64,000 nt of DNA from Paenibacillus mendelii (lineage in GTDB: Bacteria; Bacillota; Bacilli; Paenibacillales; Paenibacillaceae), in contig NZ_JANHOF010000013.1 in NCBI RefSeq assembly GCF_024498075.1, forward strand, positions 140,675 to 204,674, given 5' to 3'. The notes under the pieces were generated by a model. It did not search any database. It was not told the DNA's origin and saw only the letters and a list, made by a program, of their open reading frames with translations. Position 1 is the first letter of the stretch; each line of letters opens with the position of its first letter. Shown here in pieces: positions 40,946 through 49,962 of this stretch. The position numbers and the translations under genes were made by a program.

Positions 40946-42058
40946 ATGGGTGAGAAAGTGCGCGTAGGGCTCGTTTATGGAGGGCGCTCGGGCGAACACG
41001 AAGTTTCGCTGCAAACCGCGTTAGCGGTCATGAAAGCTTTTAATTACGACAAGTATGAAATTAAACCTTTCTATATTACCAAAATAGGGGAATGGCGATC
41101 CGGTCAGACGCTGCTTGCACCGCCGGCCGACGTGGAGATGCTGCGTCTGGCAGGGGATCATGGCCAGTCAGGCACCGATGCCTTAATGCCAATATTTAAC
41201 GGTCTTTCGGGGGAGAGCGGCTCCGGAACCGATGCGAAGCCCATTGATGTCGTCTTCCCGCTGCTGCACGGCACGTTCGGTGAAGACGGCACGATTCAGG
41301 GCATGCTGGAGATGGCCAATATTCCTTACGTAGGCGCAGGTGTACTCGCTTCGTCAGTGGGTATGGACAAGATTATGATGAAGAAGGTATTCGCGCAGGA
41401 AGGTCTGCCGCAATGCATCTTCCGCTTTTTCAATCGTACGCAGTGGGAGAAGGATCCGGCTTTCTTCATTATGGAGATCGAGGTTGCGCTCGGCTACCCT
41501 TGCTTCATTAAACCGGCTAATCTGGGCTCCAGCGTCGGTATTTCCAAAGCGGGCAACCGCGTGGAGCTGATTGCTGCGATCGATTACGCCTTCCGCTTCG
41601 ACCGGAAGGTCATCGTGGAAGAGTTCATCGATGCGCGGGAAGTTGAAGTGAGCGTGCTTGGCAACGATGAGCCGCGCGCATCTGTGCCCGGTGAAATTGC
41701 TTCATCTAATGAATTCTACGATTACAAAGCCAAGTATACGGACGGCAAGTCCACGATGCATATTCCTGCGAATATTCCCAATGAGACGGCGGAGGCGCTG
41801 CGCGACATGGCGATTCGCGCGTTCCAGTCGATTGATGGGTCGGGTCTATCACGCGTAGATTTCTTCCTGCGCAAAGAGGATGGCCGATTGTTCATTAACG
41901 AAGTGAACACCATGCCAGGCTTTACTCCATTCAGCATGTACCCGCTTATGTGGAGGGAAACCGGCGTTCCGTACGCTGAGCTGCTGGACACGCTCATTAA
42001 TCTAGCCTTGGACCGCCATGCAGAGAAGCAGCGGATCGACTTCAGCGGCGCAGAGTAA
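40946..42058 (+). CDS. ddl: D-alanine-D-alanine ligase
   Basis: This encodes 370 residues with all ATP-grasp landmarks: YGGRSGEHEVSLQTA, FPLLHGTFGEDGTIQGMLEMANIPYVGAG, FIKPANLGSSVGISK, EEFIDAREVEVSVLGN, the Tyr-Lys region YDYKAKYTDGKS of D-Ala ligases, and EVNTMPGFT. It joins two D-alanines for peptidoglycan. Ligases making D-Ala-D-Lac usually change the YDYKAKY region, so this is a standard enzyme. CCGGAGGATTAGCC precedes the ATG. Confidence 0.95.
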   Translation: MGEKVRVGLVYGGRSGEHEVSLQTALAVMKAFNYDKYEIKPFYITKIGEWRSGQTLLAPPADVEMLRLAGDHGQSGTDALMPIFNGLSGESGSGTDAKPIDVVFPLLHGTFGEDGTIQGMLEMANIPYVGAGVLASSVGMDKIMMKKVFAQEGLPQCIFRFFNRTQWEKDPAFFIMEIEVALGYPCFIKPANLGSSVGISKAGNRVELIAAIDYAFRFDRKVIVEEFIDAREVEVSVLGNDEPRASVPGEIASSNEFYDYKAKYTDGKSTMHIPANIPNETAEALRDMAIRAFQSIDGSGLSRVDFFLRKEDGRLFINEVNTMPGFTPFSMYPLMWRETGVPYAELLDTLINLALDRHAEKQRIDFSGAE

Positions 42059-42074
42059 GTTACTTACAGCTTGC

Positions 42075-42111
42075 AGGGTTTCTCTTGTTGCTGAAAATGG
42101 CAAGAAACTCT
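42075..42111 (+). terminator. Hairpin after ddl
   Basis: AGGGTTTCTCTTG and CAAGAAACTCT arms pair around a 13-base loop. A second stem (42123-42159, GTTAGATGGCGG with CCGCCGTCTCTAAC) follows at once. Neither has a long T run. Confidence 0.5.
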
Positions 42112-42225
42112 AGAAATAAATTAGTGTTAGATGGCGGCCAATCCGCCGTCTCTAACGCTTAAGCTGGACAAGCTTCATAGCGTCAGGAGAGCCTGTACTA
42201 GGCAGAAGAAACGGAGGTTAGGGAA

Positions 42226-42543
42226 ATGGGATTCCAAACGGAGTTTAATTCGGTCTGCAAGTTCAAGTCCGCCCAGGAGCTGTACGAGTTGATGGAGTAT
42301 GGGAAGTGTAAGATGGTCAAGAGCGGCTTCCGTATTTATCCGACCGGCCAGAAGGTAATCGCATATACACCGGAGAATAAGGCGGCTGCGATTGTACGCA
42401 TCTCCGCATCGATTGCCGAAATCAACTTCCAAGGCAGCGAGATCACATCGGTGGAGATGGAGCTCGTGCGGAAGCTGACGGAGGAAGAGTCGCGGGTACA
42501 GACCGCACTTGCGCACGAGATGTTTTTCGGAGAACACGAATGA
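42226..42543 (+). CDS. Small conserved-looking hypothetical protein
   Basis: This encodes 105 residues without membrane segments. The middle (SGFRIYPTGQKVIAYTPENKAAAIVRISASIAEINF) looks like a small beta-barrel; it may be related to DUF2584, but I cannot confirm this. The ATG of uvsE overlaps its stop as ATGA, so the two are translated together and may be functionally linked. GGAGGTTAGGGAA precedes its ATG. Confidence 0.65.
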   Translation: MGFQTEFNSVCKFKSAQELYELMEYGKCKMVKSGFRIYPTGQKVIAYTPENKAAAIVRISASIAEINFQGSEITSVEMELVRKLTEEESRVQTALAHEMFFGEHE

Positions 42544-43565
42544 TTGTCCGCTTCGGCTTCGTCGCGATGACCATGATGCTGGAGAATGCGTCACCGTCCA
42601 GGACGATGACGTTCGCCAACTTTTCGAAGCTGGCCGACCGTGATGCCGCGCTTCGTAAGCTGGAGCGGATTTCAGAGGAAAACCTGCATAACACCTTGCG
42701 TATGCTGCGCCACTGTGTTGCTCACGACATCAAGGTATATCGTTTCTCATCCAAGCTCATCCCGCTTGCTACACATGAAGCGTTAGCCGATTGGCAGCCG
42801 TGGCCCGCACTCGCAGACAGCTTTGCCGAAATCGGCAGCTTCGTGAAGACGAACGGGATGCGGGTCTCGTTCCATCCCGATCACTTCTGCGTATTCAGCA
42901 CGCCGAGGCCTGAAGTGCTCGATAAGTCCAAGCAGGATTTGGCATATCACCTGAAGATGCTGGACGCAATGGGGCTGGATGAGCGGGCCAAATGCAATAT
43001 CCATGTCGGCGGAGCATACGGAGATAAGCAGGGCTCCGCCCAGCGGTTCGTGCGGCAGTTCGGCTCCTTGCCGGATCGCTACCGGAGCCGGGTCACACTC
43101 GAGAACGATGACAAGACCTTTACGGCACGCGAGACGCTGGAGGCGGCGGAAGCGGTGGGCACGCCCATGGTGCTGGACATCCATCATCATGCTGTGAATG
43201 ATGGCGGAGAAAGCAGCTCGGCGTTGTATGGAGACTTATGGCCGCGCATCCTGCGTACATGGAATCCCCAGTATGTCGGAGAGGGAGAACGCGAGGCGGT
43301 GTTTGAAGACCGCCTAGCACCTAAGCTTCACTTATCCAGCCCCAAGAACGAGAAGGATCCAAGAGGCCACGCCGACAATGTCGATGCGGGTCCTGTCACC
43401 CGTTTTCTGCGTGAGGTGTCGGGGTCGGTCGATCGTCTGGATTGCATGCTGGAGGCTAAACACAAAGATGCCGCGCTATTGCGGCTCATGGATGATCTCC
43501 GCCAACTGGAAAAGGCCGGCGAAGGCATTCGTGTCATTGACGGGGCGACCGTCGAAGTGTTCTAA
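42540..43565 (+). CDS. uvsE: UV DNA damage endonuclease
   Basis: This encodes 341 residues of the UvdE/UvsE TIM-barrel family: RFGFVAMTMMLENASPSRTMT at the start, RFSSKLIPLATHE, VSFHPDHFCVFST, NIHVGGAYGDKQGSAQRF, TLENDDKTFT, LDIHHHAVND and KLHLSSPKN carry the metal-binding His, Glu and Asp residues. The enzyme nicks DNA 5' to UV photoproducts and is common in spore formers. Its start overlaps the upstream gene by four bases. Confidence 0.93.
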   Translation: MIVRFGFVAMTMMLENASPSRTMTFANFSKLADRDAALRKLERISEENLHNTLRMLRHCVAHDIKVYRFSSKLIPLATHEALADWQPWPALADSFAEIGSFVKTNGMRVSFHPDHFCVFSTPRPEVLDKSKQDLAYHLKMLDAMGLDERAKCNIHVGGAYGDKQGSAQRFVRQFGSLPDRYRSRVTLENDDKTFTARETLEAAEAVGTPMVLDIHHHAVNDGGESSSALYGDLWPRILRTWNPQYVGEGEREAVFEDRLAPKLHLSSPKNEKDPRGHADNVDAGPVTRFLREVSGSVDRLDCMLEAKHKDAALLRLMDDLRQLEKAGEGIRVIDGATVEVF

Positions 43566-43659
43566 ATGCGTGGACAAGCTTGATATTCTGCTTGAAATGG
43601 GTTATTTTGGAACAAGATCGAACTAATAATTCCCGTCAGGGAGAGGGGGATTTCCGGTT

Positions 43660-44430
43660 ATGAACGGATTGATGAGCGGTAAGAATGTGCTCGTAATGGG
43701 CGTCGCGAATGATCGCAGTATTGCTTGGGCAATCGCGCAGTCGTTGGCGGCTCAAGGTGCTAAGCTGGCTTTTACATACGAGAACGAACGCGTGCAGGAG
43801 CGTGTCCGCAAGCTGGCTGATACGATTCCAGGCTCGGTTCTGATGCAATGCAATGTGACGGTCGATGAAGAAATTGATGCGCTTGCAGCGGAATTGAAGG
43901 AGCACTTTGGCGTGGTGCACGGTCTCGTGCACAGCATCGCATTCGCCAAGTCGGAGGAATTGGACGGGATGTATGTGGATTCCTCGCGTGCGGGGTTTGC
44001 GCTTGCGCATGATATTAGTGCTTACTCGCTTACGGCAGTGGCACAGCGTATCTATCCGCTGATGACCGAAGGCGGCAGCATGATGACGATGACGTACCTG
44101 GGCGCAGAACGCGCGCTCCGCAATTACAACGTCATGGGCGTTGCCAAAGCGGCATTGGAAGCATCGGTTCGCTACTTGGCGGCTGATCTGGGACAATTCA
44201 ACATCCGCGTGAATGCCGTATCCGCAGGTCCGCTTCGGACGCTTGCAGCCAAAGGCATCAAAGACTTCAACTCGATTCTCCATCAAGTGGAAGAGAAAGC
44301 ACCGATGCGGCGCGCGACGGAAGCGGCTGAAGTTGGCGACACGGCGATGTTCCTGCTCAGCAATCTCTCACGCGGCATTACGGGCGAAATCATCTACTGC
44401 GATAACGGTTATAACATCGTAGGCGTATAA
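43660..44430 (+). CDS. fabI: Enoyl-[acyl-carrier-protein] reductase (NADH)
   Basis: This encodes 256 residues. The SDR cofactor site reads VMGVANDRSIAWAIAQSLA, and the catalytic Tyr and Lys lie in NYNVMGVAKAALEAS. YLAADLGQFNIRVNAVSAGPLRTLAAKGI and FLLSNLSRGITGEIIYCDNGYNI are typical of Bacillus FabI. It performs the final reduction in fatty acid elongation and is the target of triclosan. GGGAGAGGGGG precedes the ATG. A terminator follows. Confidence 0.95.
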   Translation: MNGLMSGKNVLVMGVANDRSIAWAIAQSLAAQGAKLAFTYENERVQERVRKLADTIPGSVLMQCNVTVDEEIDALAAELKEHFGVVHGLVHSIAFAKSEELDGMYVDSSRAGFALAHDISAYSLTAVAQRIYPLMTEGGSMMTMTYLGAERALRNYNVMGVAKAALEASVRYLAADLGQFNIRVNAVSAGPLRTLAAKGIKDFNSILHQVEEKAPMRRATEAAEVGDTAMFLLSNLSRGITGEIIYCDNGYNIVGV

Positions 44431-44447
44431 ACTTTTAACAGATAACC

Positions 44448-44479
44448 GACCGCTTTCCGGCAGCACCGGGAAGCGGTCT
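44448..44479 (+). terminator. Terminator of fabI
   Basis: GACCGCTTTCCGG and CCGGGAAGCGGTC arms are perfect apart from one position; T residues follow after a few bases. Confidence 0.75.
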
Positions 44480-44619
44480 CTCATTTTATAATGGGAAGTG
44501 AAGACTGCTGGTGGTAGAGAACCTATTATGGTTAACGTATCGGATGATCCATCCCATTAACGATTTACGGGATCAATATTGGATATAATGAAGGTCAGAA
44601 GAAGGAAGTGACATACGTT

Positions 44620-45441
44620 GTGATAGAGCTTGCGCTGCTTGTCCTTCTCGGACTGGTTGCTGCCGTGTTCGGGAGCATTGTCGGCCTCGGCGGCGGCATT
44701 ATTATCGTACCGGCACTTATGCTGCTCGGACCACAGCTAACGGGGGCCGAGATCGATCATGCGACGGCGGTTGGAACATCGCTTGCCGTGCTCATTGTAA
44801 CGGCACTGGCATCCACACTGACGTATGCGAAGCAGAAGAGGGTTGACTTTAAGAGCGGCTGGATGCTGTTTATTACGAGCGGTCCGGCGGCTATGGTGGG
44901 ATCTGCGCTGACCGGCAGCCTGAAGAACGGCGTTTTTCAATTGGTCTTCGGTTTATTCATGCTCGCAATGGCGGCGCTGCTGATCGCCCGTGATTATATG
45001 AAGCCAATCTCAAGAAAGTGGCCGGTACAGCGGACCTTCACGGATGCCAATGGCATTACGCATTCGTATGGTTATGCGATCATACCCGCACTTGCAGTAG
45101 GATTAGGGGTCGGGCTTATATCGGGCTTATTCGGAATTGGCGGCGGCTCGCTGTTCGTGCCCGTGATGGTGCTGCTGTTTCGCTTTCCGCCGCATCTGGC
45201 CACTGCAACGTCGATGTTTGTTATCTTTTTATCCTCCATACTGGGGAGCGGCGTCCATGCCTGGCTTGGCGAGACGGATTACTGGCTCGTGCTGGCGCTT
45301 GTGCCGGGCGCATGGATCGGTGGTATGCTTGGCGCATATATAGCGGGGCGCATGACCGGCAAAGGCGTGCTGTGGCTGCTAAGAGTGACGCTTGTGCTGC
45401 TGGCCGTAGAATTAATCATCGAGGGAATGGCTCGTTTGTAA
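44620..45441 (+). CDS. TauE/SafE-family membrane exporter
   Basis: This encodes about 273 residues with roughly eight hydrophobic helices. Both family repeats start with the signature glycine stretch: FGSIVGLGGGIIIVPAL near the N-terminus and LISGLFGIGGGSLFVPVMVL at mid-length. Members export sulfite, sulfoacetate or other organosulfonates, but the substrate here is not predictable. The start is ambiguous: GTG at 44620 fits the GAAGGAAG site better than a GTG four codons earlier. Confidence 0.85.
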   Translation: MIELALLVLLGLVAAVFGSIVGLGGGIIIVPALMLLGPQLTGAEIDHATAVGTSLAVLIVTALASTLTYAKQKRVDFKSGWMLFITSGPAAMVGSALTGSLKNGVFQLVFGLFMLAMAALLIARDYMKPISRKWPVQRTFTDANGITHSYGYAIIPALAVGLGVGLISGLFGIGGGSLFVPVMVLLFRFPPHLATATSMFVIFLSSILGSGVHAWLGETDYWLVLALVPGAWIGGMLGAYIAGRMTGKGVLWLLRVTLVLLAVELIIEGMARL

Positions 45442-45545
45442 CGGTAACGCTTAGATCGGCTCAGACATTCGGGCGAAACTTTGGTAGACAAGCGGCGTAT
45501 AGTAGTAAGGCAAGCTAAACTAAACTGAACGCATAGGAAAGTAGT

Positions 45546-46409
45546 GTGATAACCGTGAGTGACCAGCAATCGAATTTCGCGGTGGGAAGCAAAAGCTTTA
45601 CCGCTGTGGCCATTAACTGCGCTGCTAAAGCGGGCGAATGGATCAAAACCAAACTTGGTAATTATACAAGCCTTTCATTAAAATATTCGGCACAGGACTT
45701 AGTTACGGAAGTGGATAAGGGCTCGGAAACGATGATTCGCAATCTTATTCATACCCATTTTCCCGATCACTCGTTTCTGGGTGAAGAGGGCGTGGAGCCA
45801 GGGCCGGAGGCCTCTGAGAAGGCGCTGCAGCGGGTGCGGGATGCCGAATATCTATGGATTGTGGATCCGGTTGACGGGACGACGAACTTCGTACACGGAT
45901 TTCCGTTCTTCTCTGTCTCGATAGCGCTTTCGTATAAAGGTGAGGTCATCGTAGGAGTCGTGTATGACCCAATGCGGGATGAGTTATTCGTCGCGGAGAA
46001 AGGCAAGGGTGCCTATGTGCGCGGCCGACGGATGGAAGTATCGTCCGATGCGGCGCTGAGCAAGAGCTTGATCGCCACCGGCTTCCCGGCGGATCCGCAT
46101 TATGCGCTGCCGATGAATATGAAGGGGCTCCAGGCGCTCGTTCCTCAGGTGCGTAATGTGAGATCCGGAGGCTCGGCTGCACTTCACATGGCATACGTCG
46201 CGTCCGGACGACTAAGTGGATTCTGGGAATTCGGACTGAATTCATGGGATTTGGCCGCCGGGGCGCTTCTTGTGACGGAGTCTGGCGGAAAGGTAACGGA
46301 CACGAAGGGGGCTCCTTACGATCTTGGCGTACGGAATGTCGTGGCGACGAACGGGCATATCCATGAGGAAATGCTCACCGCGCTGGCCAAAGCCGATGCA
46401 GCCGGTTAG
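45546..46409 (+). CDS. suhB: Inositol monophosphatase family protein
   Basis: This encodes 287 residues. The metal-binding motifs are complete: FLGEEG, WIVDPVDGTTNFVHGFPFFSVSIAL, and NSWDLAAGALLVTESGGKV. Such enzymes dephosphorylate inositol phosphates or related sugar phosphates, and several have roles in rRNA maturation. AGGAAAG lies before a GTG at 45546; a second GTG three codons later is possible. A terminator follows the gene by about 125 bases. Confidence 0.88.
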   Translation: MITVSDQQSNFAVGSKSFTAVAINCAAKAGEWIKTKLGNYTSLSLKYSAQDLVTEVDKGSETMIRNLIHTHFPDHSFLGEEGVEPGPEASEKALQRVRDAEYLWIVDPVDGTTNFVHGFPFFSVSIALSYKGEVIVGVVYDPMRDELFVAEKGKGAYVRGRRMEVSSDAALSKSLIATGFPADPHYALPMNMKGLQALVPQVRNVRSGGSAALHMAYVASGRLSGFWEFGLNSWDLAAGALLVTESGGKVTDTKGAPYDLGVRNVVATNGHIHEEMLTALAKADAAG

Positions 46410-46532
46410 CTGCGCAGGGTTGGTAAAAAGCACAAGCTGCAATAGGAAGAGACATTACAATCTTTATGAACAGACCTGCCAGTTGCAGCATCCGGATAAC
46501 TTTTATACACAGTAACGAACAAATAATAGCGC

Positions 46533-46572
46533 AAAAAGTCCCGCTGACCACAATGGCCAACGGGATTTTTTT
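46533..46572 (+). terminator. Terminator after suhB region
   Basis: AAAGTCCCG-TG-CCA and TGG-CA-CGGGATTTTTTT arms form a hairpin with a run of seven T residues. Confidence 0.8.
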
Positions 46573-46728
46573 GCATTACATACTCAAGGCCGTTTTCGCA
46601 TTGTTCACATCGTTTGCAAGGAGTTTGTTCTAAGTGGTAAGACGGGTAGAATCCACGTTGATACATAAAATAGAATATTTCTCCATGCAGATTAATGGCG
46701 TTATTAAGTTGCTTTTGAAACGTTTCCC

Positions 46729-47006
46729 TTAATTGAGGGGTAGCTGTTTCAGTAATCGCAATTCTGCGCCAGTGTTATTTCTTGTAGCTGTTGGTGCATT
46801 CGGATAATACTTCATCAACTCGTGCAAATTCTGTTCTAAACTGTGGATCGTCTCCTCATATAACGCATGGAGCTGTGGATCCTTCACGTCGTTAAGGTGC
46901 ATTTTAAATCCGATTAAATGATTTGCTGAAAAGCAACGAGCTCATGCATCTCCAATGTTTCATGCCATGCCAGATGCTGCTGAGGTTGCCTATAAGTTGA
47001 ATACAA
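46729..47006 (-). pseudogene. Spore coat CotF-like protein, frameshifted
   Basis: On the minus strand a TTG with GGAGGGACAGCT upstream starts a frame reading YSTYRQPQQHLAWHETLEMHELVAFQ, which then stops. One base shift continues NHLIGFKMHLNDVKDPQLHALYEETIHSLEQNLHELMKYYP to a stop at 46729. The two halves join at CAGCAAATCAT, where one base appears to be missing. Together they make a normal-sized small coat protein of the CotF/spore-coat group. It is either a recent pseudogene or a sequencing error. Confidence 0.75.
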
Positions 47007-47188
47007 AGCTGTCCCTCCAAGGTCTTGGTAGGATAGCATATGCCCAAAAAAGCAAAATCTACTATACCTATCTTGGACGGGGAAGCTAGCAACCACAATG
47101 AATAACATTTTTAATCTTAAATGAATATAGGTTGGGCTCTTCGTTAAGAATGAGGTGATCTTAGACGAACAAGGAGGTGTGTCCTAAT

Positions 47189-47341
47189 ATGAATCGTGAA
47201 AAAGAAAATCTTGAAACCCCTCAAGAGGATCTATCTGAAATTGACCGTTCAACTATCCACCCCAAAAGAGGAAGCGGTGGAAATAACCAAATTAAGTCCG
47301 AAAAGCTCCGTTATGAAAATGCGGATGAAATTTATGAATAG
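47189..47341 (+). CDS. Small 50-residue hydrophilic hypothetical protein
   Basis: An ATG preceded by AAGGAGGTGT opens 50 codons of highly charged sequence without hydrophobic segments (starting MNREKENLETPQEDL and ending LRYENADEIYE). I recognise no family. It lies about 100 bases before the intact CotF-like gene on the same strand, so a spore-related role is plausible but unproven. The strong ribosome site is the main support. Confidence 0.55.
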   Translation: MNREKENLETPQEDLSEIDRSTIHPKRGSGGNNQIKSEKLRYENADEIYE

Positions 47342-47441
47342 ATAGGCATCCGTACGTGGTTGTCGGTAGCAACGCATAAGAAAACAATGACATGAAAATC
47401 CTATATGCTTGTGAAGATCATTCCTTGAGGAGGTTACAGTG

Positions 47442-48005
47442 ATGCAACTTGCCGTACATGAAGCTCAGGATTTGCATGAGTTAGCAATGAGTTGTGTGAA
47501 TTCGATTACTAACATGGCATGTTTTATGAATCAGGCTCAGGATGCTGAACTTAAAGCCATTCTACAAAAGCATTTCCCACAGCACCTTCAAGACTATAAC
47601 ATGAAGGTCGAGTATTTAAGCAAAGCTGCCGGCGCAGTGACTAAATTACCTGTGCCCGATTTACAACCCGTTCTACAGTCGTTTACACAGGCTCCGGTTG
47701 CTCCATTACCGGTAACTCCTAGAACATTCGTCCAGCAATTTAATGATCGTGAAATGGCGACAGCGTATTTGCTGACATTAAAGCGTTCAGGGCGAGAATA
47801 TGCTTGGGCGGCAATGGAGATGAGCAATCCGGAGATCAGAAGCTTTTTGGAAGACGCTTTTCGTATGTGTTCACATCATGCATACGATGTTTGGCAATGG
47901 ATGGTTAAGAAGGGATATTATCCATTGGAGCCAGCTGCGAAATCGACGCTTGACACATTAGGTACTATGTATCAACTGGTGCAGGAGCCAATGACCATAC
48001 AATAG
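47442..48005 (+). CDS. Spore coat protein, CotF-like family
   Basis: This encodes 187 residues. HEAQDLHELAMSCVNSITNMACFMNQAQDAELKAILQKHFPQHLQDYN is the ferritin-like CotF helical motif. A Pro-rich linker follows (APVAPLPVTPRTF), then a second helical repeat (DREMATAYLLTLKRSGREYAWAAMEMSNPEIRSFLEDAF...AYDVWQWMVKKGYYPLEPA). Proteins of this type are found in the spore coat. GAGGAGGTTACA precedes adjacent GTG and ATG codons, and I chose the ATG. It is followed by a hairpin terminator. Confidence 0.85.
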   Translation: MQLAVHEAQDLHELAMSCVNSITNMACFMNQAQDAELKAILQKHFPQHLQDYNMKVEYLSKAAGAVTKLPVPDLQPVLQSFTQAPVAPLPVTPRTFVQQFNDREMATAYLLTLKRSGREYAWAAMEMSNPEIRSFLEDAFRMCSHHAYDVWQWMVKKGYYPLEPAAKSTLDTLGTMYQLVQEPMTIQ

Positions 48006-48013
48006 TTTGAATT

Positions 48014-48046
48014 TAATTTGCCCTCTCGGGGTATGGGAGGGCAAAT
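48014..48046 (+). terminator. Terminator of the CotF-like gene
   Basis: ATTTGCCCTC and GAGGGCAAAT arms form a hairpin right after the stop. Confidence 0.7.
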
Positions 48047-48149
48047 TTCAACCTGTAGGAGGCATCCTATGACTACCTTGCTGATCAATTTTTGTTTGTC
48101 CTTCGGGAGTGACCGTCTCGACATTTTAAAAAAAAGGCTGGTGTAACGC

Positions 48150-48437
48150 ATGCATCAAGATCTGAAAAACATACTCTCTTATATGCAGCACGAACTGAAT
48201 CGGATCGAAACCATGGCTGGAACCCTTTCGACAATTGAACGCGAGCATTACAACAAACTAACGAATTTTGAGCATCGTGAACTAGTTGACATCGCGGTAG
48301 AAGAACAAAATGCAGCCCGCCAACTCGGAACGATGAAGCAAATGTGTTTAACAATGACTCAGCAAATAGAAGGGGTAAAAAAAGCAATTGATCGTAATGA
48401 ACTCGGGGAGAGTGCTGCGCGTGCGGAGACTCATTGA
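48150..48437 (+). CDS. Small helical hypothetical protein in spore-type cluster
   Basis: This encodes 95 residues predicted largely helical (LKNILSYMQHELNRIETMAGTLSTIEREHYNKLTNFEHRELVDIAVEEQNAARQLGTMKQMC). No membrane segment or known family was recognised; the pattern recalls small coat-associated helical bundles. AAAGGCTGGTG precedes the ATG. Its 3' end overlaps the start of the FMN-enzyme gene, so the two are probably cotranscribed. Confidence 0.65.
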   Translation: MHQDLKNILSYMQHELNRIETMAGTLSTIEREHYNKLTNFEHRELVDIAVEEQNAARQLGTMKQMCLTMTQQIEGVKKAIDRNELGESAARAETH

Positions 48438-49845
48438 AAACTTTATCCGCTCTGTTATTAACGACAATGTAGATAAAGCGATTACAAGAGCAATTAGAGA
48501 CCAGTATACGGAGAACCTGTTTGAAATGATTCCGGCAACAAAGAAGGTTGGTTTAACTAATCTTATGGAGATCGTAATGCGGGCGAATCAAGGCACCCCG
48601 GTTTCCCGGCCGCTCGGCAGCCCTATTCATTTATCTCCATGGGAGAAGATTCTATTCAACCCGGTCCACCTCTTTCGTTTTCCAACACCCGAAAGTGTTG
48701 GAATCAGCACTTCAATTACGATTGGTCACCGTGCCAGAAAACCTATGACCATCTCGATTCCCATCATGATTGCCGCAATGTCCTTTGGCGGTGCTTTAAG
48801 TAAAAGCGCGAAGATAGCTTTAGCAAAAGCGGCTACCGCTGTTGGAACGGCGACAAACACCGGTGAAGCAGGGCTTCTTGAGGAAGAAAGAGATGCTGCT
48901 CATCTACTTATCGGGCAATATAATCGTGGAGGATGGATGAACACGTCTGACAAATATAAACGCCTTGACGCAATTGAAATTCAATTGGGCCAAGGCGCGC
49001 AAGGATCGGCCCCGCAACGGACGTCGGCCAAAAATATCGGAGAGGACTTTCGGGAGGTTTATGGCTTGCGGGAAGGTGAAGACGCTCTGATTCATTCCCG
49101 TCTGCCCGGCGTAAATACAAAAGATGATTTTATTCAATTAGTTAGGAGACTTAAGGATGAAACGGGTATACCCATCGGATTGAAAATTGCAGCTACACAT
49201 CATCTCGAAAAAGAATTGCAAATAGCTGTAGAAGCAGAAGTGGATTTTGTAACTGTTGACGGTGCGGAAGGTGGAACACATGGAGGGGCACCAACCTTAC
49301 AAGATGACGTAGGGTTGCCTACCCTGTTTGCCATAGCCAGAGCGAACGAGTTTCTCGCACGAAAAAAGGTCATTCGAGATATCAGCCTCCTTGCAACCGG
49401 GGGACTGGTGACACCTGGACAAATGCTTAAGGCAATTGCATTGGGTGCGGATGGAGTCTATATCGGTACAGCGGCTATCATGGCGCTTGTGAGTGAGCAA
49501 ATGGTGAAAGCAGTACCCTTTGAACCACCAACAAGTTTAGTTGTTTATACAGGGAAAATGACAGATCAATTAGATATTGATAAAGCGGCAATGAATTTAG
49601 TTAGATACTTGAATGCTTGTGTCCTGGAAATGGAACAGGTAGCAATAACACTTGGTAAAACTGCAATAACGGATATCGCTAAATCAGACTTATGTACAAT
49701 TGACCCTTTTGTTGCAAAGGCAACCGGGCTCCAGCTTGGATATGTTGCCCCCGAGCATCAAGGCCGGTTCTTTGAAGAAACAAAACCGCTATTCCAACCA
49801 TTAGAGGGCCAAGCGGAAGATCAGCGAAGCTCAATTCATCATTAA
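48421..49845 (+). CDS. FMN-binding glutamate-synthase-like protein lacking the Fe-S cysteines
   Basis: This encodes about 474 residues. It matches the central FMN domain of glutamate synthase: PIMIAAMSFGGALSKSAKIALAKAA, NTGEAGLLEEER, IEIQLGQGAQGS, FVTVDGAEGGTHGGAPTLQDDVGLPT and LLATGGLVTPGQMLKAIALGADGVYIGTAA. The cysteine-rich CxxxxCPxGI segment that binds the 3Fe-4S cluster in GltB and YerD is replaced by KAVPFEPPTSLVVYTGKM, without cysteines. There is no glutaminase domain. It may be a dehydrogenase of another substrate. The GTG at 48421, with GGGGAG upstream, was chosen; earlier codons overlap the previous gene further. Confidence 0.78.
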   Translation: MRRLIENFIRSVINDNVDKAITRAIRDQYTENLFEMIPATKKVGLTNLMEIVMRANQGTPVSRPLGSPIHLSPWEKILFNPVHLFRFPTPESVGISTSITIGHRARKPMTISIPIMIAAMSFGGALSKSAKIALAKAATAVGTATNTGEAGLLEEERDAAHLLIGQYNRGGWMNTSDKYKRLDAIEIQLGQGAQGSAPQRTSAKNIGEDFREVYGLREGEDALIHSRLPGVNTKDDFIQLVRRLKDETGIPIGLKIAATHHLEKELQIAVEAEVDFVTVDGAEGGTHGGAPTLQDDVGLPTLFAIARANEFLARKKVIRDISLLATGGLVTPGQMLKAIALGADGVYIGTAAIMALVSEQMVKAVPFEPPTSLVVYTGKMTDQLDIDKAAMNLVRYLNACVLEMEQVAITLGKTAITDIAKSDLCTIDPFVAKATGLQLGYVAPEHQGRFFEETKPLFQPLEGQAEDQRSSIHH

Positions 49846-49962
49846 TAATGGTGGGTGGGTAAGACCGAAATGAAGCGGGGTTAAGCAAAAGTCGTGGATA
49901 TGGAGTAACAAATTAGAACAGACTAATGTGTAAATAGAAACGGTACAAAGGAGAATCGTTTT

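Noticed and set aside
42123..42159. Hairpin before the small hypothetical gene considered as a riboswitch
   Set aside because: It is a single stem without a ligand-type consensus, next to another terminator-like stem.
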